Shown: one piece after another, positions 53,452 to 61,606 of the stretch
Layout of the letters: each line of letters begins with the position of its first letter
Numbering within the stretch: position 1 is the first letter of the stretch
From: CADEEL01 sp050246475
GTDB taxonomy: Bacteria; Pseudomonadota; Alphaproteobacteria; Caulobacterales; Aquidulcibacteraceae
NCBI GenBank assembly: GCA_050246475.1
Contig: JBFWVZ010000007.1
Span: forward strand, 1 to 64,000
Reading direction: 5' to 3'
Length of the DNA: 64,000 bases
The notes under the pieces: generated by a model
What the model was told of the DNA's origin: nothing
What the model saw: the letters and a program-made list of their open reading frames with translations, nothing else
Database searches by the model: none
Translations under genes and position numbers: made by a program

Positions 53452-54213
53452 TCACCCGGCGCCGACGCGGATCATCCGGCGTTTGCTTCCATCAGCGTGA
53501 TCTTCCGCAAGGGCGCGCACCGAGACTTCCGTCAGGCGGTCCGAGAGCGCCACCGCGAGGGAGGCGTCGCCGTCGACGATGGCGCGCGCGATCCGGTTGC
53601 GCAGATCGCGATAGGCGTTCATCCGCTCAGGACGTTTGTAGAAAATGCTTTGGCGTTGGAGCGAGGCGGCGAAATCGTAAAGCACCAGAAGATAGAGTTC
53701 GAGCAGCGGGTTGCCGGAGGCGGCGGCGAACACCGCGCCGAACTCCCGCTCGGAGCGCAGGAATTCGCGAAAATCGTCGGGTCTGCTTGCAAGCGCCTCC
53801 GCTTCGCCTTTGAGAAAGTCTTTGAGCTGCGCGCAGACATCCTTGTCGCGGCGCGTCGCGCCCAGCCGCGCCGCCTCGGCAAATAAGGGCCGGCTCGCTT
53901 CGATGGCGTCTTGCAGCGTCGATTGGCGCGCTTGGAGATAGACGGCGGTGGTGTGCGCGACCGCCTTCGAGGAGGGACGCATGGCGAAAAAGCCGCCGCC
54001 GACGCCGCGCCGGATCCGCATCAATTGCTCTTGCTCGACGAGCTTGGCGGCTTGGCGGAAGGTCGGCCGGCTGACCCCGAGGGCGGCGACCAACTCGTCC
54101 TCCGAGCCCATGAACTCGCCGTCTTGCAGCGTCAGCGCGCGCGTCCGCAATTGGCGCGCAGCGCGGCGGGCGGCCGACTGCTCTCCGCCCGCTTCTCGTT
54201 TTGCCCCCGCCAT
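53452..54213 (-). CDS. GntR/FCD (FadR-like) transcriptional regulator
   Basis: A 253-residue regulator with an N-terminal winged helix (GSEDELVAALGVSRPTFRQAAKLVEQ, wing RRGVGGGFF) and a helical FCD ligand domain. It differs from the 50352 regulator in the recognition helix (SRPTFRQAAK versus SRAVLREAIL), so the two may prefer the two motif types. ATG 54213 has GGGGA 6 nt upstream. It is divergent from the ferredoxin/P450 operon, and a type-1 site lies 27 bp upstream, suggesting autoregulation. Confidence 0.87.
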   Translation of the reverse strand: MAGAKREAGGEQSAARRAARQLRTRALTLQDGEFMGSEDELVAALGVSRPTFRQAAKLVEQEQLMRIRRGVGGGFFAMRPSSKAVAHTTAVYLQARQSTLQDAIEASRPLFAEAARLGATRRDKDVCAQLKDFLKGEAEALASRPDDFREFLRSEREFGAVFAAASGNPLLELYLLVLYDFAASLQRQSIFYKRPERMNAYRDLRNRIARAIVDGDASLAVALSDRLTEVSVRALAEDHADGSKRRMIRVGAG

Positions 54214-54239
54214 GCATTCCCCTTTTCGTGGGTCTTTAG

Positions 54240-54255
54240 AATAAGATACCTTTAT
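54240..54255. promoter_or_regulatory. Type-1 operator candidate ATAAAGGTATCTTATT (minus strand)
   Basis: Lies in the divergent gap between the GntR gene (54213) and the ferredoxin gene (54301). A GAATAA/TTATTC inverted repeat frames it at 54239-54257. It differs from the 35687 site by two bases. Confidence 0.65.
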
Positions 54256-54300
54256 TCCAATTGTTTCAACAGACCCGACAGACCGTTGCCAGGAGTCGCC

Positions 54301-54495
54301 ATGAAAGTGATCGTCGAACGCAGCAAATGCGCGGGACATGGGCGCTGCGCGGCGGTCGCGCCCTCAATCTATACGCTCGATGAGATGGGCTATTCGTCCA
54401 TCGACGAAAAAGACGTCCCGCCGGGCTTGGAGGCTGACGCCCAGCGCGGCGCGCGCGCGTGCCCCGAGCGCATCATTACGCTCGAGACCCCCTGA
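54301..54495 (+). CDS. P450-associated 3Fe-4S ferredoxin
   Basis: A 64-residue ferredoxin. The cluster ligands are Cys10 and Cys16 (CAGHGRC) and Cys54 (ACPERII); the missing fourth cysteine makes it a 3Fe-4S type. It passes single electrons to the P450 encoded 81 bp downstream. AGGAG lies 6 nt before the ATG. No ferredoxin reductase gene is in the window, so a shared reductase is needed. Confidence 0.9.
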   Translation: MKVIVERSKCAGHGRCAAVAPSIYTLDEMGYSSIDEKDVPPGLEADAQRGARACPERIITLETP

Positions 54496-54576
54496 GCTTG
54501 CCAAGCGAACGGCAATAGAGTTAATTGAATTAACGGCAGCCCAGCGGTCGATTTGGAGCGCCGTTGGGAGCGAAAC

Positions 54577-55806
54577 ATGTCTGCTGCAGCCAGCGGAAAG
54601 CCGCGCGCTTCCGCGCCGCCTCACGTTCCAGAAGAGTTGATCCGGGCGTTCGATTTCGACGCCGAGCCGGGCATGAACAAATGCCCCCACGCCGCGATCG
54701 CCAAACTGCATGAGGGGCCGCGCATCTTTTACAATACGGCAGCCGAGGCCCGCATCGGCGGCGGCGCGTGGGTGCCGACACGCATCGAAGACTTACGCGA
54801 AATCTTGCAGACGCCGGAAGTCTTTTCCGCCAAGGGCGCGGGTGGTTTCGCCGCTTTAATTGGCGAGACTTGGGATCTTCTCCCAGTCGAGAAAGACCCG
54901 CCTGAACATGGCGAATACCGCGCGCTCCTCAATCCCCTGTTTGCACCGCCCCGCGTCAAAGCGATGGAGGACGGCGTGCGCGCCCGCGCGGTCGAGCTCA
55001 TTGAAGCGTTCCGCGCGCGCGGCTCGTGCGACCTTGTGGCCGAGTTCGCCAAGCCGTTTCCGATTTCCATCATCCTTCAGCTTCTGGGATTGCCGAGCGA
55101 GAAGTTCGACGACCTGGTGCTTTGGGCGACGCAGCTTCTGCACGGCCGTGATCTCGCGACCAAGGCGCAAGGCTGCCGCTCGATCGCCACCTATTTGCGC
55201 CAGATCATCGCCGAGCGGCGCGCCGAACCCAAGGACGACCTCATCAGCTATTTCATCAGCTGCAAGGTGTTTGGCCGGTCTCCCACCGACGATGAATTGC
55301 TCGGCATCGTCTTTTTGCTGTTCGGCGGCGGCGTCGACACGGTCGCAGCGTCGCTAGGCTTTTATTTCAAACACCTCGCCGACCACCCTGATGTTCAGGA
55401 TCGGCTCCGCGCGGACCCGGCGCTCATACCCAATGCGGTCGAAGAATTCTTAAGGTCATTCGCCATCGTGACGTCCACGCGCCGCGTGGTGAAGGACGTG
55501 CATTTCAAGGGCGTCGAGATGAAGGCCGGCGATTGGGTCTCCATTTCAACGCAGCTTGCGTGCTTGGACCCTGACGAATTCTCCTCTCCGCTCACCGTCG
55601 ACATCGACCGCTCGCCCAACCGCCATCAGGCGTTTTCCTTCGGCGTGCACCGCTGTGTCGGCTCTCACCTAGCGCGCCGCGAAATTGCAATCGCGTTGGA
55701 GGAGTTCTTGGCGCGCATTCCCCGCTTTCGGGTGGCCGACGGCGACGCCGTTCAATTGCACGGCGGCAATTTGATGGGCGTGGACAAGCTGCAGCTTGTT
55801 TGGTGA
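54577..55806 (+). CDS. Cytochrome P450
   Basis: A 409-residue soluble bacterial P450. The heme-ligand segment is FSFGVHRCVGSH with Cys360; the ExxR motif is in EEFLR; the I-helix reads FLLFGGGVDTVAAS, with Gly-Val where Ala/Gly-x-Asp-Thr is usual, while Asp-Thr is kept. It hydroxylates or epoxidises a hydrophobic substrate. It is in an operon with its ferredoxin, an epoxide hydrolase-like enzyme and a GMC oxidoreductase, so an epoxidation or allylic hydroxylation is plausible. The stop overlaps the next ATG by one base. Confidence 0.9.
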   Translation: MSAAASGKPRASAPPHVPEELIRAFDFDAEPGMNKCPHAAIAKLHEGPRIFYNTAAEARIGGGAWVPTRIEDLREILQTPEVFSAKGAGGFAALIGETWDLLPVEKDPPEHGEYRALLNPLFAPPRVKAMEDGVRARAVELIEAFRARGSCDLVAEFAKPFPISIILQLLGLPSEKFDDLVLWATQLLHGRDLATKAQGCRSIATYLRQIIAERRAEPKDDLISYFISCKVFGRSPTDDELLGIVFLLFGGGVDTVAASLGFYFKHLADHPDVQDRLRADPALIPNAVEEFLRSFAIVTSTRRVVKDVHFKGVEMKAGDWVSISTQLACLDPDEFSSPLTVDIDRSPNRHQAFSFGVHRCVGSHLARREIAIALEEFLARIPRFRVADGDAVQLHGGNLMGVDKLQLVW

Positions 55807-56285
55807 TGGGCGTCAATCTGGAGGTCGTTGAAGGGTTTCTGGGCGCGCTGGGGCGGCGCGACATGCGCGCTGCCCTTGAATGGGTCGCTGACGACTTCGT
55901 CTACGACAACACGCAATTGCCGACGATGCGCGGCAAGCAGCAATTCGAACAATTTCTGTCAGCCTGGCTTGCCCACGACGCCATCGAAATCCGCGCGCAC
56001 AATGTCTGGGAGAACGCCGACGGCGTGGTCGTCGAGCGGACGGACAAACATCGCGAGGCCGGGGACGCCGGTTGGAGCGCAACGCGCGCGTGCGCAGTGT
56101 TTGATGTGCGCGACGCCAAGATAAGAGCTTGGCGCGACTATTACGACATTTCGGGCTTTCTCCGCCAAAGCGGCCAGACGCTGGACGACATTTTCAACAA
56201 GGCGGCTGTGCTTGCCGGCTCGTCAGCGCAGCTTGCGCCGCCTGAGAGATTCGCCGTCACGTTCACATCAAAGGAAAGCGCGTGA
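55806..56285 (+). CDS. Limonene-1,2-epoxide hydrolase family protein
   Basis: A 159-residue NTF2-fold protein of the limonene-epoxide hydrolase family. All catalytic residues appear with the right spacing: Tyr33 and Asn35 (VYDNTQ) orient water, and Arg78 and Asp80 (VVERTD) with Asp111 (AWRDYYD) form the triad, matching Tyr53, Asn55, Arg99, Asp101 and Asp132 of the Rhodococcus enzyme. It would open an epoxide to a vicinal diol in one step. It overlaps the P450 by one base and the GMC gene by 4 bp, so a P450-made epoxide is the natural substrate (inference). Other NTF2-type activities cannot be excluded. Confidence 0.83.
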   Translation: MGVNLEVVEGFLGALGRRDMRAALEWVADDFVYDNTQLPTMRGKQQFEQFLSAWLAHDAIEIRAHNVWENADGVVVERTDKHREAGDAGWSATRACAVFDVRDAKIRAWRDYYDISGFLRQSGQTLDDIFNKAAVLAGSSAQLAPPERFAVTFTSKESA

Positions 56286-57886
56286 CGACTGCAGACTATG
56301 TGATCATCGGCGCCGGTTCGGCAGGCTCGGTTCTGGCGGCGCGTCTCTCCGAAGACCCGCGCGTGCGGGTTATGCTGATTGAAGCGGGCGGCGCCGACAC
56401 CAGCCCCAACATCAAACTCCCCGTCGGCTACGCGCGCACGATGGGCGATCCGCGCGTCGACTGGATGTTTCCGATGGGGCCTGAGCCTCATCTTAACGGC
56501 CGCATGATTTCGTACACGCGCGGAAAAGTCTTGGGCGGATCAAGTTCAATCAACGGGCTGGCCTATGTGCGCGGCGGCCGCGCCGATTACGACGCGTGGA
56601 AGGCGTTGGGGTGCACGGACTGGGGATGGGAGGATGTCGTCCCCTATTTCAAACGGTCGGAGACATTTTACGGCGAAGGCGAGGAACGCGGCAGCGATGG
56701 CCCGCTCAAAGTCACGTTCAATAACTTCAGTGCTTTGAGCGAGCGGCTCGTTCACGCATCGGTCCAAGCGGGCCTGCCGCCCGCGCATGATCACAATCGG
56801 CTTGCGCCGATGGGCTTTGCGCGTTCGCAGCTCAATCTATGGAAGGGCCAGCGCTTCAGCGCAGCCGACGCCTATCTCAAGCCCGCGCGCGGCCGGAGCA
56901 ATCTTCAGATTCTGACTGATGCGCACGTCACTGGCCTGCGCATCGAAAAAGGCGCGGCGACGGGCGTTCGCGTGTTGCGCGGCGGACAGGCTGAAACGGT
57001 CGAAGCCGCGCGGGAGATCATTCTGTGCGCCGGCGCGATCGGCTCGCCTTTGCTTTTAGAGCTTTCCGGCGTGGGCGACGCGGAGCGTCTCAAGGCGCTG
57101 GGCGTCGATGTCGCGGCCCATTCCCCGGAGGTAGGCGAAAACCTTCAAGACCATTTCCTTCTCTTCGCGCGCCGGCGTCTTGAGGGCGTGCGTTCGTTCA
57201 ACGAGGAAAGCCGCGGTCTGCGCATCGTCGCGCACGCTCTCAATTACGCGCTTTTCAAGAAGGGATTCTTGAGCGGCACGCCGACGGAAGTGATTGGCTA
57301 CGCGCGCTTGGCGGGCGGCGACGGTCCTGCTGATCTTCAATTTGTCTGTGCGCCGATGACCTATGCGGTCAAGCTAGGCAAAAACGCCAAGCCCTATGTC
57401 ACGGTTGAAGACAAACCCGGCATCAGCGCCGGCTTCTATCAATGTCATCCTGCAAGCCGCGGTGTCGTGCACGCGACAAGCCGCGACGGCGCGACGCCGC
57501 CAAAGCTCCTGGCGAACTTTATGGATGCGGCGGCGGATCAAAACGCAGCGGTCGGCGGCTTGCGTTTGGCGCGCAGTATTTTGAATCAGCCGGCCTTCGC
57601 CGAGATCGGCCGCGAAGACATTGCGCCCCCGGCCGAGGCCGCCTCCGATGAGGATTTCCTCGCCTACGCGCGCGCCACGGGCTCGACGGCTTATCATGCA
57701 TGCGGAACCTGCCGCATGGGGTCGGACGAAAACTCTGTCGTCACACAAGAGTTGCGCGTGCGCGGCGTGCGGCGGCTGCGCGTCGCCGACGCTTCAGTGA
57801 TGCCGCGGATTGTCGGCGCGAACACGCACGCCGCGACCGTCATGATCGGCGAACGGGCCGCGGACCTCATCAAGGCCAGCGCATAA
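56282..57886 (+). CDS. GMC-family FAD oxidoreductase (choline/alcohol dehydrogenase-like)
   Basis: A 534-residue GMC flavoprotein. The Rossmann loop is VIIGAGSAGSVLAARL with GxGxxG at 10-15; the second signature is YTRGKVLGGSSSINGL. The C-terminal active site has a His in STAYHACGTCRMG and GANTHAAT near the end. It would oxidise an alcohol or diol to aldehyde or ketone. The GTG start overlaps the epoxide-hydrolase stop (GTGA). Last gene of the 54.3-57.9 kb operon. Confidence 0.9.
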   Translation: MTTADYVIIGAGSAGSVLAARLSEDPRVRVMLIEAGGADTSPNIKLPVGYARTMGDPRVDWMFPMGPEPHLNGRMISYTRGKVLGGSSSINGLAYVRGGRADYDAWKALGCTDWGWEDVVPYFKRSETFYGEGEERGSDGPLKVTFNNFSALSERLVHASVQAGLPPAHDHNRLAPMGFARSQLNLWKGQRFSAADAYLKPARGRSNLQILTDAHVTGLRIEKGAATGVRVLRGGQAETVEAAREIILCAGAIGSPLLLELSGVGDAERLKALGVDVAAHSPEVGENLQDHFLLFARRRLEGVRSFNEESRGLRIVAHALNYALFKKGFLSGTPTEVIGYARLAGGDGPADLQFVCAPMTYAVKLGKNAKPYVTVEDKPGISAGFYQCHPASRGVVHATSRDGATPPKLLANFMDAAADQNAAVGGLRLARSILNQPAFAEIGREDIAPPAEAASDEDFLAYARATGSTAYHACGTCRMGSDENSVVTQELRVRGVRRLRVADASVMPRIVGANTHAATVMIGERAADLIKASA

Positions 57887-57919
57887 AAAAGCGCCCGGCT
57901 TTCGAGGGGCCGGGCGCTT
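57885..57919 (-). terminator. Intrinsic terminator of the TonB-receptor gene
   Basis: An 11-bp stem (57889-57899 with 57909-57919, AAGCGCCCGGC/GCCGGGCGCTT) with a 9-nt loop. In the minus direction it ends in six T (A-run 57885-57890 on +). It lies 26 bp after the receptor stop. It may also serve the + strand GMC operon, weakly. Confidence 0.85.
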
Positions 57920-57945
57920 CAAAGGCAGCTTCTGGTAAGGGAGGA

Positions 57946-60213
57946 CTAGAAGCTGAAACGGGCTTCGACGCCGTAGGTCATCGGATAGCCGATCGGCGCG
58001 CCGGAGATGTTCCCGCTGACCGTGCCGTTGAGGTAATATTCCTCTTCAAGCAGGTTGCGGCCCCAGATCGAGAGATCGAGTCCATTCGGGAACGACAATG
58101 TCGCGCGCGCATCGAGCAATTCGTGACCCGGGATCAACGCCCCGCGCGCGTTCGGGTTGTTGGCGGCGTAATAGTCGTCGGTGAAGTTATAGTCGACGCG
58201 CGCCCGCAGATCCGCGAAGCCGAGGCTCGTCTCGTAGACGGCCGACGCCGAATACTTCCATTCCGGCGCAAAACGCTGAACCGTGTTCGGCGTCGAGAAC
58301 TCGATGTCGGTGTGCCCCACACTCCCCTCAAGACGGAAATTATCCGTGAGGCGCAAGATCGTTTCGATCTCGAAGCCTTGGATCGTCGCTTCGCCCAGGT
58401 TGACGACCTGGGTTGTCGTCGTCGGCACCGCGGGCGGCGAGAGAATGATTGTCGATTGGATGTCGGTGTAGTCGCTGTAGAAATACGAGACGTTGAACCG
58501 CAAGAGCCGATTGAAGAGATCGGTGCGGAGGCCAACTTCGTATGAGAGCACTTCGTCCGGCTCAAACGGCGTCGAAGAGTTTTGGTTGGAGGCGCGCAAT
58601 TGCTGCCCGCCGCCCCGGAATCCGTTCCCGGCCCGGACATAGCCGAAAATGTCCTGTGTGAATTGGTAGCTGAGCCCCGCGCTCCAGGTTGTATAATTGA
58701 ACGTGTCGGTCCGCGACAGCAGGCAAGGGCCGCCGGGCGTATTGGATGTGATCACGCCTGGACCGGCCGCATAGGCGCAGATGCCGGCGATCGTCCGGTT
58801 TTCTCCGGCGATGGATTTCTCGTCCTCGGTGACGCGCCCGCCGAGCGAAAGCGTCAACGCATCGGTCAGATGGATGTCTGCGTTGCCGAAGAAGGATTGC
58901 GATGAATTCTCCGCCGCGCCGGCGAACCGGATGGCGGTCGCCTGCACGGTGTTCGAGAGAACGCGCGTCGTGCCGGTCGTCACCTCATCGCCGGCTTCAT
59001 TGAAGTAATAGTAACCGGCGATCCAGTCGACGCGCCCGCCGAAGGCGTCGCCCAGCAATTGCGCTTCAATTGTGCGCTGATCCTGGTTGGTGAAAATCTG
59101 CGGCTCGAACTGAATGAAAGCGACGCTGTCGGTAACGACGCCGTCTGTGTTGCCTCCCGATCGGTTGGAGCCGTCGAGATAGGTCGCGATGAGGCGCGCC
59201 GTCAGGTGATCGTTGATGTCGTACTGACCCTGCAGGATCGCATATTGCGATTCCACCTGAGAGTACGGCACCACGCTGGAGAGCGCCGACCAGAAATCCG
59301 CCGCCCGGTAGGGCGAGTTGAATTGGTTGGTGTTGCCGGGCCCTGCCGTATTTGAGATGTCGCCGAGCAGATTGACGATCATCGTGCCGTTGTTTTCGTT
59401 CTGGTAACTCCCGTAGGTAAGATCGAAGTGCCAACGGTCGGTCGGCTCTAGGACAAAAGTCACGCGGTGCGATTGCGAATCGTGGTCGTCGGTGTCGATC
59501 ACGTCGGTGATCGAGCCTGGCCCCGTGAAGGGCTCGGTCGTCACATAGCTGGTCGTGTAGCCGGAGCGCTGCCGCAGCGAGCCTGCGTAGCGCATGGTGA
59601 ACTCACCGGGAACGATCGGGATGGTGATCGCGCCGCTCAAATCGAATGCGTCGTAGTTGCCGTAGCTCAGGGCAAGCGTGCCGTTCACTGGATCGTCAGG
59701 GTCCGGCATGTTTGTGATGATGCGAACGGCGCCGCCGACCGTGTTGCGCCCAAAGAGCGTACCTTGCGGGCCGCGCAGCACTTCGACGCGCTGAACATCG
59801 AGCATGTCGACGAGCGCAGCGTGCGCGCGCGCGACATACATGTCGTTGATGTAGACGCCGACGGCGGGGTCGAGCGTCATCAGATAGTCGTTTTGGCTCA
59901 AGCCGCGAATGCTGAGCACCGCCGCGCCGGGATTGGGCGCGCTGCGTGTGATGACGGTGTTGGGCACCGATTCGGCGATCGCGATTGTGTCGGTCACGCC
60001 GCGATCGACCATCTCTTGTTCGTTGAGCGCGGTCACCGCGACGGGCGTTTGTTGAAGCACTTCTTCACGCCGGCGCGCCGTAACGACGATTTCGTCGGAT
60101 TCATTGGCGCGCGGCGACGGCGCGTTTTGCGCGTTGGCTTGCGGCGTGAACGCCAGCGCGCTGAAGGCGACGCCCAGCGCCATGGTCAGACGAAAAGACC
60201 GGATGTCCCGCAC
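57946..60213 (-). CDS. TonB-dependent receptor
   Basis: A 755-residue outer-membrane receptor. A signal peptide (MALGVAFSALAFTPQANAQ within residues 11-29) precedes a TonB-box-like SDEIVVTARRRE. The plug has SIRGLSQND and VEVLRGPQGTLFGRNTVGGAV; the barrel ends in GVEARFSF with a terminal Phe. The plug is of the type common in sphingomonads and related alphaproteobacteria for plant- and lipid-derived substrates. It should import the pathway substrate. A GTG at 60213 is chosen because GGGAGGG lies 6 nt upstream. A perfect type-1 palindrome sits 41 bp upstream. Confidence 0.92.
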   Translation of the reverse strand: MRDIRSFRLTMALGVAFSALAFTPQANAQNAPSPRANESDEIVVTARRREEVLQQTPVAVTALNEQEMVDRGVTDTIAIAESVPNTVITRSAPNPGAAVLSIRGLSQNDYLMTLDPAVGVYINDMYVARAHAALVDMLDVQRVEVLRGPQGTLFGRNTVGGAVRIITNMPDPDDPVNGTLALSYGNYDAFDLSGAITIPIVPGEFTMRYAGSLRQRSGYTTSYVTTEPFTGPGSITDVIDTDDHDSQSHRVTFVLEPTDRWHFDLTYGSYQNENNGTMIVNLLGDISNTAGPGNTNQFNSPYRAADFWSALSSVVPYSQVESQYAILQGQYDINDHLTARLIATYLDGSNRSGGNTDGVVTDSVAFIQFEPQIFTNQDQRTIEAQLLGDAFGGRVDWIAGYYYFNEAGDEVTTGTTRVLSNTVQATAIRFAGAAENSSQSFFGNADIHLTDALTLSLGGRVTEDEKSIAGENRTIAGICAYAAGPGVITSNTPGGPCLLSRTDTFNYTTWSAGLSYQFTQDIFGYVRAGNGFRGGGQQLRASNQNSSTPFEPDEVLSYEVGLRTDLFNRLLRFNVSYFYSDYTDIQSTIILSPPAVPTTTTQVVNLGEATIQGFEIETILRLTDNFRLEGSVGHTDIEFSTPNTVQRFAPEWKYSASAVYETSLGFADLRARVDYNFTDDYYAANNPNARGALIPGHELLDARATLSFPNGLDLSIWGRNLLEEEYYLNGTVSGNISGAPIGYPMTYGVEARFSF

Positions 60214-60253
60214 TTTCTTCCCTCCCGTAGAATCGCATTCAGCGACCTTTATT

Positions 60254-60269
60254 ATAGAGGTAACTCTAT
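60254..60269. promoter_or_regulatory. Type-1 operator candidate ATAGAGGTAACTCTAT
   Basis: Part of a perfect 7-bp inverted repeat TATAGAG/CTCTATA at 60253-60270, upstream of the TonB receptor start at 60213. It is flanked by GGTAAC (60259-60264) and GTTACC (60275-60280), a second inverted pair. Confidence 0.7.
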
Positions 60270-60359
60270 ATTCGGTTACCCCTTTGTGCAAGCGCGGCGC
60301 GCGCTTTGCCTTGCCGCAACGCCAGGAGCGCGGCTTTTTGGCAACAATCAGAGCAGAGA

Positions 60360-61604
60360 TTACGCCCGAGAGGCGAATCGCATGGGCGCGCGGAATGGCG
60401 TGATCTTGGGGCCCCCGCTGATGAATTCGACGGGTCCGTCCAATTCGTAATCCGGGATGGCCGCATGCACTTCTTCAAGCGCAATGCGCAATTGCAGCGT
60501 CGCCAGATGCGATCCCAAACAGCGATGCACGCCCGCGCCGAACGTTAGATGCGTGCGCGCATTTTCGCGTGAGAAATCCACCGACGCAGGATCTGGATAA
60601 TGGCCTGCATCGCGGTTTGCCGACGCGGTGGGCAACACGATCATGTCGCCGGCCTTGAGCTGCACGCCCGCGAACTCACCGTCGCGCGTCACGCTGCGCG
60701 ACATGTGATGAAAGCCATTGAACCGCAGTAATTCCTCGGAGGCTTGCCAGATAAAGTCGGGATCGTTGAGCCGCGCGATGATTTGCCGCTTGTGCCCTGG
60801 ATGTGTGGCGAGAAAGACGTGCGCATAGGTAATGGACGCCGCGGTGGAATCCGTTCCGGCAAAGAAAAGAAGCGTCGTCATGTTGAGCGCTTCTTCGTCG
60901 GTGACGGGACGGCCGTTCACTTCCGATGCAAGCAGCATCGAAATGACGTCGTCGCCGGGCGAAGCTTTCCGCTGTCTGAGGATGTCGGCCAGAAAGGCTT
61001 CGATTTCGTCATTCGTCGCTTTGCGGGCTGCTTTCGCGGCCGCCTCCCCCTGCTCCTTCCAGATGGTGTTCGGCGTGTAGATGAGATCGTGCGAGAGCTT
61101 GTGGAAGTAGCCGAAATTCTCGGTTGGAAGCCCAAGTTGCCCGCAGAACATTGCTGAAGGCAGCGACAACGCGAATTCAGACGCGAACTCCATTTTGCCT
61201 TTAGGAGCGACGGCTTCGAGGCTGCGGCGCGCCACGCCGCGAATGATCGGCTCCAATTTCGCGATTTGCCGCGGGCCGAAAAGCGCCGTCATGATCCGGC
61301 GATAAGGCAGATGCTCGGGCGGATTGAGCCCAAGCGGGATGAACAACCGATTGAACGGGGCGCGCGGCAAGCCGTGATCTTGTTTGAAGAGTTCGTGATT
61401 TTGGAATGCCGCGCGAATGTCGTCGTAGCGGGTGAATACCCAGAACCCGCCATAGAAGGTGCTGAAGAAGACAGCGCGTTGGTCGCGCACGCCGTCAAGG
61501 CAGGCGGACGGATCGGCCATGACGGCGTCGCCGTGTGCGAAGTCGTAAGCAAACACCAAATCCGGCGGAACGTGCGCGGGGATTGTGGAGTGCGCCGACG
61601 ACAT
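60360..61604 (-). CDS. Cytochrome P450
   Basis: A 414-residue soluble P450. The heme segment is FGAGVHRCLGSH with Cys362, the I-helix FFAGTDSTAAS (canonical), and ExxR is in EELLR. Its fold and length are like other class I bacterial P450s for terpenoids or steroids. It has no ferredoxin of its own here and probably uses the 54301 one. It lies 2 bp after the transporter stop on the minus strand. Confidence 0.9.
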   Translation of the reverse strand: MSSAHSTIPAHVPPDLVFAYDFAHGDAVMADPSACLDGVRDQRAVFFSTFYGGFWVFTRYDDIRAAFQNHELFKQDHGLPRAPFNRLFIPLGLNPPEHLPYRRIMTALFGPRQIAKLEPIIRGVARRSLEAVAPKGKMEFASEFALSLPSAMFCGQLGLPTENFGYFHKLSHDLIYTPNTIWKEQGEAAAKAARKATNDEIEAFLADILRQRKASPGDDVISMLLASEVNGRPVTDEEALNMTTLLFFAGTDSTAASITYAHVFLATHPGHKRQIIARLNDPDFIWQASEELLRFNGFHHMSRSVTRDGEFAGVQLKAGDMIVLPTASANRDAGHYPDPASVDFSRENARTHLTFGAGVHRCLGSHLATLQLRIALEEVHAAIPDYELDGPVEFISGGPKITPFRAPMRFASRA

Positions 61605-61606
61605 GA

